Part shown: positions 1 to 5,165 of the stretch, piece by piece
Position numbering within the stretch: the stretch's first letter is position 1
Layout of the letters: each line of letters begins with the position of its first letter
Assembly (NCBI GenBank): GCA_905235355.1
Contig: CAJOLM010000085.1
Coordinates: 1-5,165, forward strand
DNA from: an uncultured Elusimicrobiales bacterium
GTDB taxonomy: Bacteria; Elusimicrobiota; Elusimicrobia; Elusimicrobiales; Elusimicrobiaceae
Direction of reading: 5' to 3'
DNA: 5,165 nt
Notes under the pieces: model-generated
What the model was told of the DNA's origin: nothing
Databases searched by the model: none
Seen by the model: the letters and a program-made list of their open reading frames with translations, nothing else
Translations under genes and position numbers: made by a program

Positions 1-86
1 AGACCCCATAGAAGCTTAATTGACAAGCACGGATTGCCTATATCCCCTTGCCAATTTTTACACCAATCCAGTCTCATATGTATTGA
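1..86 (+). pseudogene. Possible decayed fragment of an IS5-type transposase
   Basis: Frame 1 is open from the window edge to a stop at 91-93 and contains the peptide SLIDKHGLPIS (about positions 19-51). From 48 onward, frame 3 reads LPIFTPIQSHMY before a TGA at 84-86. Joined across one frameshift, these resemble the conserved stretch of IS5/IS427-type DDE transposases that reads roughly 'KIHALVDxxGxPxxFxLTPGQxHD'. I see no longer open frame and no terminal inverted repeat, so this would be a remnant with at least one frameshift and an early stop. The left part is outside the window. The match is short and made from memory. An alternative is the C-terminus of an unrelated upstream gene ending at 93, since that frame also contains RPHRSL, which is reminiscent of IS3-type integrase ends. 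Confidence 0.35.
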
Positions 87-181
87 ACCCTAACAGGCCC
101 TTTTTAAAAATCTTTTCTTGTTCAACCAACTAATCTAAAACAGCTCGTATATCCGCTTTATAAATATGTTACACTGGAAGT

Positions 182-973
182 ATGACAAAACATATCGCGT
201 TATTTCTTTTGCTCGTCAGCCTAACCGCTGCCGCGGTCGCTGCGCCGGCCGTGCGCAACGCTACCGGTGGAAAGCAGCGCACCTCCACCTATACCGCCGC
301 AACGCCGACGCAAAAAATGCTGTGGGATCAAACCGCCAAGCAGCTTTCCCGCGCCTGGCGAGGCAAAACGCGTGAGCAGCTTTTGTATCAAATCCCTATT
401 GTGTCCACCAAAGACCGCATTGTCCGCGCCGAAGGCAAAAAATTTTATGCCCTGGTGGAGTATTATCAGGACAAAGAATTTCGCAAATTTTTATTCCAAG
501 GGCAAGACCCGCAAACCTTTATTACCGCCGCCGCCACCGCAGCAGATGTGCTGGCAGTGAATAAAAAATACGGCATTAACATTGGTCTGACACAAGAATT
601 ATTTGAGCAACATTACGGCGCGCAGGCTACCAAAGAAAATGCTGAGCTGACCGACGGGACGGTACTTTACAAACTCTCATATACCGACGTCAATACCCCA
701 AAAGCACAAGACCATTGGTTTTTATTTGAGCAGGCCACGCTGACGCAAACTTTTTATACAGAAGCTGACAAAGACGCTTATGTAGCCTCGGCGCGTCCGA
801 CCCCCGCAGAAACACAAACTCCTGCTCAAACTGCTAACACGCAAAAGACAAACACCCGCAACGTGCGCACCGGACTTATTTCGGGCGGAACCGCCTGGGA
901 TCAGGCGTATATGCCCCGGGTCATTAATCCTATATTCCAGCCCCCGCAACCCGTGCAAAATACTAAAAACTGA
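182..973 (+). CDS. Sec-exported protein of unknown function
   Basis: I do not recognise this 263-residue protein. Residues 1-21 form a clear signal peptide: a Lys near the start, the hydrophobic stretch ALFLLLVSL, then an Ala-rich end with likely cleavage after AVAA at 20-21. There is no cysteine anywhere, so it is neither a lipoprotein nor disulfide-bonded. A globular part (about 40-200) mixes helix-like and strand-like segments. Its second half (LTQELFEQHYG, then VLYKLSY and HWFLFEQATL) is loosely reminiscent of small beta-sheet envelope proteins such as the BamE/SmpA-like fold, but this is only an impression. Residues 203-225 are a Pro/Thr/Gln-rich linker, followed by a Gly- and Pro-containing tail. 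The start at 182 is the first ATG after an in-frame stop at 161-163 and gives an intact signal peptide; GGAAG at 176-180 is a close, weak ribosome site. It is the first gene of the rightward block, 28 bp ahead of the cardiolipin synthase gene. A periplasmic or outer-surface location is inferred. Confidence 0.85.
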   Translation: MTKHIALFLLLVSLTAAAVAAPAVRNATGGKQRTSTYTAATPTQKMLWDQTAKQLSRAWRGKTREQLLYQIPIVSTKDRIVRAEGKKFYALVEYYQDKEFRKFLFQGQDPQTFITAAATAADVLAVNKKYGINIGLTQELFEQHYGAQATKENAELTDGTVLYKLSYTDVNTPKAQDHWFLFEQATLTQTFYTEADKDAYVASARPTPAETQTPAQTANTQKTNTRNVRTGLISGGTAWDQAYMPRVINPIFQPPQPVQNTKN

Positions 974-990
974 TTTTACTCTAGCCATAA

Positions 991-999
991 AAGGAGAGG
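991..999 (+). promoter_or_regulatory. Ribosome binding site of the cardiolipin synthase gene
   Basis: The sequence AAGGAGAGG lies just upstream of the ATG at 1002, with AGGAG at 992-996 five bases from the start. It is the strongest Shine-Dalgarno match in the window and fixes this start. It suggests the gene is translated independently of the upstream gene. Confidence 0.8.
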
Positions 1000-1001
1000 T
1001 T

Positions 1002-2420
1002 ATGTATTTCTTGTCAATTACTTTAGCCGGCGCGCTGCTGGTATTGATGCAAATTTGCGTGACGGTCCATATTATCTTGCACAAAGATAATGTGTCCAGC
1101 GCTATTGCATGGACGGGTTTAGTATGGCTTGCGCCGCTGATAGGCTGCGTGGCGTATGTAATGCTAGGTATTAACCGCGTGCGGCGCAAAGCAGCGCGCC
1201 TATATAACCGCGGGGCAAATATTTTTATCCTTACGGGCAAAACCGCCAAAGAAATTGAAAAAGAAATCCCGCCGTCTTTTTTGCAACTGCTCCGCTTGGG
1301 ATATAAAGTGCATCCCCAACACTTAGCACTGGGCAACAGTCTTACGCCTTTGCAAAACGGGGATGAAGCCTACCCCAAAATGTGCGCTGCCATTTCTAAT
1401 GCCAAAAAAGAAGTGCTGATAGAAAGTTATATTTTTAATAATGATAAAGCCGGGCAGCAATTTGCCGGCGCACTCCAACAAGCTGCCCAAAACGGCGCGC
1501 AGGTGCGTGTGTTGGTAGATGGTGTGGGACTTAATTACAGCGACCCCAACATCCTAAAGGCACTCAAACCGATCCCCGGTGTAGAGCTGGGTATTTTCCT
1601 TAAAAGCAAAAGCCCGGTTAATTTGCCTTTTGTCAATTTGCGCAATCACCGCAAAATTATGATTATTGACGGCAAAACCGCCTTCTTTGGCGGTATGAAT
1701 TTGGCAGAAGGCAACCTGATAAACTCCCGCCCAAAAGCCCCCATACAAGACGTTACCTTTGAAGTGCGCGGCCCCGTGCTGGAGCAAATGGCTAAACTGT
1801 TTGAAGAGGACTGGCGCTTTGCCACCCGCCAAACATTTACTTCTGTGGCTTCGCACGCAACACACGAGCAGGCAGGCAGCATCCCGGCGCGCATTATTCC
1901 GGACGGCCCGGATGGGGACTATGGCAAAATAGAGCGTTTAGTTTTAGGAGCGCTGTCGTGCGCGCAAAAAAAGATATCTATTGTGACGCCGTATTTCTTG
2001 CCGGAAAGTGAAATTTTATCTGCACTGGAAACAGCCGCGCGCCGCGGCATACCTGTAGAAATCATCTTGCCGCAAAAAAGCAATATTTTTGGCATGGACC
2101 ATGCCATGCGCGCTAATTTTAAGCGGCTTATCAGCCAAGGCATTAAAATTTACCGCACCGCCGCGCCGTTTGACCACAGCAAATTATTTCTCATAGATGA
2201 CGTATGGCTTTTGGCCGGATCTGCCAACTGGGACGTGCGCAGCTTTAAGCTAAATTTTGAAAGCGCCATAGAGTGTTTTGATACAAAGCTGGCAAAAGAA
2301 GTGATGCGTATTATTGAGCATAAAAAGAAAAACGCCACACTGGCACCGTACGAGCCGCAACCGCCGCTGCTGCGCACTTTACTGGATAACACCATGCGTC
2401 TGTTGACGCCTTATTATTAA
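1002..2420 (+). CDS. cls: Cardiolipin synthase, phospholipase D family
   Basis: This 472-residue membrane enzyme likely makes cardiolipin by joining two phosphatidylglycerol molecules with release of glycerol (bacterial Cls reaction). Two hydrophobic segments at about 3-26 and 33-56 form the N-terminal membrane anchor (PLDc_N-type). Two phospholipase D catalytic motifs follow. HKD1 has H216, K218 and D223 (HRKIMIID), followed by GGMN. HKD2 has H392, K394 and D399 (HSKLFLID), followed by the cardiolipin synthase signature AGSANWDVRSFKLNFES (405-421). Both motifs are intact and the length matches typical ClsA-type enzymes (about 480 residues), so it should be active. The catalytic domains are expected on the cytoplasmic face of the inner membrane. 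The start is supported by a strong ribosome site. The stop is one base before the next ATG, which points to co-transcription and translational coupling with the YafD-like gene. Another PLD-type transphosphatidylase role is possible, but the second-motif context favours cardiolipin synthase. Confidence 0.92.
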   Translation: MYFLSITLAGALLVLMQICVTVHIILHKDNVSSAIAWTGLVWLAPLIGCVAYVMLGINRVRRKAARLYNRGANIFILTGKTAKEIEKEIPPSFLQLLRLGYKVHPQHLALGNSLTPLQNGDEAYPKMCAAISNAKKEVLIESYIFNNDKAGQQFAGALQQAAQNGAQVRVLVDGVGLNYSDPNILKALKPIPGVELGIFLKSKSPVNLPFVNLRNHRKIMIIDGKTAFFGGMNLAEGNLINSRPKAPIQDVTFEVRGPVLEQMAKLFEEDWRFATRQTFTSVASHATHEQAGSIPARIIPDGPDGDYGKIERLVLGALSCAQKKISIVTPYFLPESEILSALETAARRGIPVEIILPQKSNIFGMDHAMRANFKRLISQGIKIYRTAAPFDHSKLFLIDDVWLLAGSANWDVRSFKLNFESAIECFDTKLAKEVMRIIEHKKKNATLAPYEPQPPLLRTLLDNTMRLLTPYY

Positions 2421-2421
2421 T

Positions 2422-3186
2422 ATGAAAAATCCCTTGCGCCCGCCCAAAACACTGCTGGTTATCGGCGATATTTCTACCAAACAGGTATTGCCCGATACCT
2501 TTCGCTTGTGTATATGGAATTGGCACAAGTGCAAACACCCGGGCTGGCAAACGGATTTCTTGCAGCTATGCGCACAGAGCGATTTGTTTTTAGCACAAGA
2601 GGCGCGCTTTAGCCCTGCCACTTGCGCACTGCTTACCGAAAGCAGACTACAATGGAACGGCGCGATTAGTTTTCTCTCTCCTGTGCGGCAAATCCCCACA
2701 GGTATTGCTGCCGGATGCCGCGCTCCGGCAAGTACAATTCATGCCTACGTTGGCGCGCGTGAGCCGGTGCTGCATATCCCCAAAATGACTATGCGCCTGA
2801 CTTATCCGCTAGCCCGCACGCAGCTGCTGGTACTTAATTTGCACGCGATTAATTTTACAGGCGTCACTCCCTTTGCCCACACCTTGCAACAGGCCGCGCA
2901 ACTGGTGGAAACTTTTTCCGGCCCGGTCATTGTCGCCGGGGATTTTAATACCTGGAGCCGCAAACGCACCCGCGCGCTGCAAGAGTTAGCAGAGAAACTG
3001 CAGCTGCAAGAAGTCTCTTTCACGCCGGATTTGCGCACACGGTATTGGCAGCGACCTGTAGATTATTTGTTTACACGCGGGCTACAGGTGGTGCAAGCTA
3101 AAGCCTTGCCCTTTACTTCGTCAGACCATCATCCGCTGCTAGCCACTTTGCGCTACCGAGCCAACAAACCAAATATGCTAAAATAG
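2422..3186 (+). CDS. YafD-like endonuclease/exonuclease/phosphatase family protein
   Basis: This 254-residue protein belongs to the EEP superfamily of metal-dependent phosphoesterases (DNase I-like fold) and most resembles the YafD (UPF0294) branch, whose substrate is not established. Visible active-site motifs, in order: WN at 32-33 (metal-site Asn), QE at 59-60 (metal-binding Glu60), NLHAINF with His141, GDFN with Asp174 and Asn176, VDYLF with Asp214, and SDHHP with Asp235-His236. All expected catalytic and metal ligands are present, so it should be active. The order and spacing fit E. coli YafD as I remember it (about 266 residues), including a GDFNxWSR motif. There is no signal peptide. 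The fold starts near residue 26, leaving a short N-terminal extension. The ATG at 2422 lies one base after the preceding stop and has no purine-rich ribosome site ahead of it (TTATTATTAAT), so translation probably depends on ribosomes finishing the cls gene. Whether it acts on nucleic acid, a phospholipid headgroup or another phosphoester cannot be read from the sequence; the neighbouring lipid gene is only suggestive. Confidence 0.85.
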   Translation: MKNPLRPPKTLLVIGDISTKQVLPDTFRLCIWNWHKCKHPGWQTDFLQLCAQSDLFLAQEARFSPATCALLTESRLQWNGAISFLSPVRQIPTGIAAGCRAPASTIHAYVGAREPVLHIPKMTMRLTYPLARTQLLVLNLHAINFTGVTPFAHTLQQAAQLVETFSGPVIVAGDFNTWSRKRTRALQELAEKLQLQEVSFTPDLRTRYWQRPVDYLFTRGLQVVQAKALPFTSSDHHPLLATLRYRANKPNMLK

Positions 3187-3190
3187 AGGT
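3185..3190 (+). promoter_or_regulatory. Ribosome binding site of the hydrogenase gene
   Basis: AGAGGT sits three bases before the ATG at 3194 and overlaps the TAG stop (3184-3186) of the upstream gene. The spacing is shorter than usual. The overlap with the preceding stop codon suggests that termination and re-initiation are linked here. Confidence 0.55.
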
Positions 3191-3193
3191 AAT

Positions 3194-4645
3194 ATGAACG
3201 ATAACAAAGCCCTTGGATTTAAACGCAAAGCCTTGCGCGAAGTGATTAAAACCTTTGACGCGGGCAATTTAGAAACGACTGCCTATCGCATCCCGTACGA
3301 GGTCATCCCACAAGATGCCAAGTCAGACGTGCGCTGCTGTATTTATAAAGAGCGTGCCGTTTTCCGCAAGCGCATTTTAGCGGCATTGGGTGCTGCCGTA
3401 GAGGAAGATGACGAAGCCACCTCTTTAAACGATTATGCCAAACAATCTTTGACCCGCACCGAGCTGCCGGCTGTCCCGCTGACCGTGCTGGATATTGCAT
3501 GCAAGGGATGTAAAAAAGCTCGCCATATCGTCACCGAAGCGTGCCAGGGGTGTCTGGCGCGTGCGTGTTTAGGCGCGTGTAAATTTGGCGCAATTAGCAT
3601 GGTCAAGGGCAAAAGCGTCATTGACCCGGACAAATGCAAAAACTGCGGCCAATGCCGCACCGCCTGCCCATACAATGCTATTACGTATGTACCTGTACCG
3701 TGCGAGCAAGCCTGCCCGGTAGAGGCTATACATAAGGACGAAAACCGACGGGCGCAAATAGATTTTAACAAATGTATTTCCTGCGGGCATTGTGTAGATG
3801 CGTGTCCGTTCGGGGCTATTATGGAGCGCAGCCAACTCATTGATATTTTGCGCACCATGAAGGAGTCTGACAAAGTATGCGCCGTTGTGGCGCCGTCTAT
3901 TGCGGGGCAATTTAATGCCACGCTGCCGCAACTGTTAAGCGCCATTAAAAAAGCCGGATTTGATAAAGTGACCGAAGTAGCCCAAGGGGCCGACGTCACC
4001 ACCACTAATGAAGCCAAAGAGCTGGTGGAGCGTTTGGAGCGCGGCGATAAATTCATGACTACTTCTTGCTGCTCGGCGTGGATTCAGGCCGTGCGCAAAC
4101 ATTTGCCGGAGCTTAAAAAATATGTATCTGATACGCGCACGCCCATGTCTTACATTGCCGAAATTGAAAAGAAAAACGGCTACCAGGTGGTGTTTATCGG
4201 GCCGTGTGTGTCTAAACGTGTGGAAGGACGCGAGGATCCCAATGTAGACTTTGTGATGACGTATGAGGAATTGGGCGCATTGTTTGACGCGCGCAATATT
4301 GACCCGTCCGCTTGTGAGGAACAAACGCTGGACCCGCATGTGTCCGGTGAAGGACGCTACTATGGGGTGACAGGCGGCGTGGCAAAAGCGGTAGAAACGG
4401 CTATCAATGGCAAACGTCCGATTAAAATGCAAACGATCAGCGGGCTAGATAAAAAATCCATGCTGATGTTGCGCGCCTATGCCAAAGGGATTGGCGATTT
4501 TGACTTGCTGGAAGCGATGAGCTGCAAAGGCGGCTGCATTGGCGGCCCGTGCACGTTGTGTGCGCAAGCTCAGGCGATTAAACCTATTCAAGAATTAGTA
4601 GAGAAAAGCCCGCATATTCCGCCTGTTTTTGACAAAGAGAAATAA
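3194..4645 (+). CDS. [FeFe] hydrogenase, monomeric ferredoxin-type, group B-like
   Basis: This 483-residue cytoplasmic enzyme should catalyse reversible 2H+ + 2e- to H2, exchanging electrons with ferredoxin. Residues 1-95 are a leader of unknown function. Iron-sulfur cysteines follow: C103/C106, C117/C120/C125/C129, a ferredoxin set C148/C151/C154/C158, a half-set C170/C174, and a second ferredoxin set C194/C197/C200/C204. This allows at least two [4Fe-4S] clusters and probably more. The catalytic domain (about 220-475) carries all three H-cluster motifs: L1 TTSCCSAW (C292, C293), L2 IGPCVSKRVE (C338, K341, E344) and L3 EAMSCKGGCIGG (C444, C448). The four cluster cysteines and the proton-transfer cysteine C292 are present, so it should be active once matured by HydE, HydF and HydG, which are not in this window. 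Gly336 in L2 where group A enzymes usually have Met, and GGP after L3, favour group B (CpIII-like) over the bifurcating or prototypical group A. Ser294 in place of the usual Pro, and C453/C456 after L3, are unusual. It is last in the block, 7 bp after the YafD-like gene, and is followed by a terminator. Confidence 0.93.
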   Translation: MNDNKALGFKRKALREVIKTFDAGNLETTAYRIPYEVIPQDAKSDVRCCIYKERAVFRKRILAALGAAVEEDDEATSLNDYAKQSLTRTELPAVPLTVLDIACKGCKKARHIVTEACQGCLARACLGACKFGAISMVKGKSVIDPDKCKNCGQCRTACPYNAITYVPVPCEQACPVEAIHKDENRRAQIDFNKCISCGHCVDACPFGAIMERSQLIDILRTMKESDKVCAVVAPSIAGQFNATLPQLLSAIKKAGFDKVTEVAQGADVTTTNEAKELVERLERGDKFMTTSCCSAWIQAVRKHLPELKKYVSDTRTPMSYIAEIEKKNGYQVVFIGPCVSKRVEGREDPNVDFVMTYEELGALFDARNIDPSACEEQTLDPHVSGEGRYYGVTGGVAKAVETAINGKRPIKMQTISGLDKKSMLMLRAYAKGIGDFDLLEAMSCKGGCIGGPCTLCAQAQAIKPIQELVEKSPHIPPVFDKEK

Positions 4646-4650
4646 AACAC

Positions 4651-4674
4651 TCCCCGCAAACCGCGGGGATTTTT
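4651..4674. terminator. Bidirectional intrinsic terminator between convergent genes
   Basis: TCCCCGC (4651-4657) pairs perfectly with GCGGGGA (4663-4669) around an AAACC loop, followed by five T (4670-4674). This is a classic rho-independent terminator for the hydrogenase block. On the opposite strand the stem is followed by a T-rich run (complement of AATAAAAC upstream), so it can also end the minus-strand pilin transcript. The T-run overlaps the last two bases of the pilin stop codon. Confidence 0.88.
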
Positions 4675-5164
4675 ATGGCAGAACATAATTATCATAGTTA
4701 CAAGACGAACACTCTGATTTTACCCCTCCCATAGACAAGCACACTTGCTGGGAAGCAGACGTCCTATCATATGAACGGCACACACGCTTTCCGTCATACC
4801 CAATTACATAAGATAATCCGCCTGACGAATAGCCCTGATTCCAAGACTTTGACAAATATATAGAAACATGGTCTCCTTGCCAAAGAGACCTGTCGGCATC
4901 CTCCTCATAAGTAGTACTGCCTCCGGGCAGTTGCACATCTAACTCATCAAAATGGCTTGTATATTCTCCGTTAGCCAAAAAATATGCTTGCTCGGCACGA
5001 TAGATAGCGTTTTGCAAAATCACCAGTTCTGTAAAACGCGCTTTCATAACTGCCTTTTGGTATTGTGGAAGCGCGATAGCGGACAGTATGCCGATAATGA
5101 GTACGACTACTAATAATTCAATAAGCGTAAACGCGCGCACGCTGTTATAAAATAAAGGAGCCAT
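4673..5164 (-). CDS. Type IV pilin-like prepilin (start provisional)
   Basis: This 163-residue product has a prepilin leader and the canonical N-terminal pilin helix. Cleavage by prepilin peptidase is expected between Ala11 and Phe12, giving mature FTLIELLVVVLIIGILSAIA with the conserved Glu at mature position 5 (Glu16), followed by LPQYQKAV. The -1 residue is Ala, whereas most prepilins have Gly. The globular part (about 45-163) contains four cysteines, C129, C142, C152 and C155, all near the C-terminus and likely paired in disulfides, and ends in YVLP. It would be exported to the inner membrane and assembled into a type IV pilus or a type II secretion pseudopilus; the sequence does not decide which. 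The ATG is one base from the window end, so its ribosome site is out of view and a start further upstream is possible. It converges on the hydrogenase block and shares its terminator, so it is a separate transcription unit. Multiple pilin paralogues of this style are, from memory, common in Elusimicrobiota. Confidence 0.88.
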   Translation of the reverse strand: MAPLFYNSVRAFTLIELLVVVLIIGILSAIALPQYQKAVMKARFTELVILQNAIYRAEQAYFLANGEYTSHFDELDVQLPGGSTTYEEDADRSLWQGDHVSIYLSKSWNQGYSSGGLSYVIGYDGKRVCRSYDRTSASQQVCLSMGGVKSECSSCNYDNYVLP

Positions 5165-5165
5165 C

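Noticed and set aside
1..20. AGACCCCATAGAAGCTT looks like the conserved 23S rRNA stretch AGACCCCGTGAAGCTT
   Set aside because: The downstream sequence does not follow the highly conserved 23S helices, and a signal peptide gene begins at 182, so an rRNA end is not supported.
136..170. Possible promoter with TATAAA at 159-164 upstream of the first gene
   Set aside because: No acceptable -35 box lies 16-18 bases upstream, and the region is AT-rich enough for such a hexamer by chance. TTGACA at 20-25 has no -10 box at proper spacing.
722..1336. Long open frame on the minus strand across the end of the first gene and the start of cls
   Set aside because: It overlaps two well-supported plus-strand genes, has no recognisable domain and reads as an antisense shadow.
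2091..2105. Perfect inverted repeat GGCATGG-A-CCATGCC inside the cardiolipin synthase gene
   Set aside because: It lies in a well-conserved coding part and encodes ordinary residues. The one-base loop cannot form a hairpin as such, and there is no second copy, so chance is more likely than an operator.
3433..4056. 207-codon open frame on the minus strand inside the hydrogenase gene
   Set aside because: It is fully antisense to conserved iron-sulfur and H-cluster coding sequence; its His/Ala/Ser-rich content is the expected complement of that gene.
1..5165. Search for CRISPR arrays, tRNA genes, riboswitches and defence genes
   Set aside because: I saw no regularly spaced repeats, no tRNA-like cloverleaf and no gap between genes large enough to hold a structured RNA; no product resembles a defence protein.

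Overview
The window looks like chromosomal DNA from an anaerobic, Gram-negative-type (diderm) bacterium. My best guess is a gut Elusimicrobiota relative. The reasons are a type IV pilin-like protein whose N-terminal helix and C-terminal cysteine pattern resemble the large pilin families I associate with that phylum, a stand-alone [FeFe] hydrogenase, and Sec-exported proteins of no obvious family. The phylum assignment is inference; anaerobiosis is well supported by the hydrogenase.

Layout: (1) Positions 1-86 are probably a decayed fragment of an IS5-type transposase, followed by a short AT-rich stretch. (2) Four genes run rightward in one tight block from 182 to 4645: a cysteine-free secreted protein of unknown function, a cardiolipin synthase-type phospholipase D, a YafD-like endonuclease/exonuclease/phosphatase (EEP) family protein, and a ferredoxin-type [FeFe] hydrogenase resembling group B. 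Their gaps are 28, 1 and 7 bp, so co-transcription is likely. (3) A strong hairpin with a T-run at 4651-4674 ends the block and also serves the convergent gene. (4) A type IV pilin-like prepilin lies on the minus strand at 4673-5164. Its 5' end falls at the window edge, so its start is provisional.

Two of the four operon genes have plausible envelope roles (exported protein, cardiolipin synthase). The YafD-like protein is a metal-dependent phosphoesterase of unknown substrate. The hydrogenase should be cytoplasmic and handle H2 with ferredoxin-level electrons. No obvious shared pathway links them, and I do not claim a new system. The most unusual content is in the hydrogenase: a Ser replaces the usual Pro in the first H-cluster motif, a Gly replaces the usual Met in the second, an extra CxxC follows the third, and the N-terminal cysteine array is expanded. 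The proton-transfer residues appear intact.
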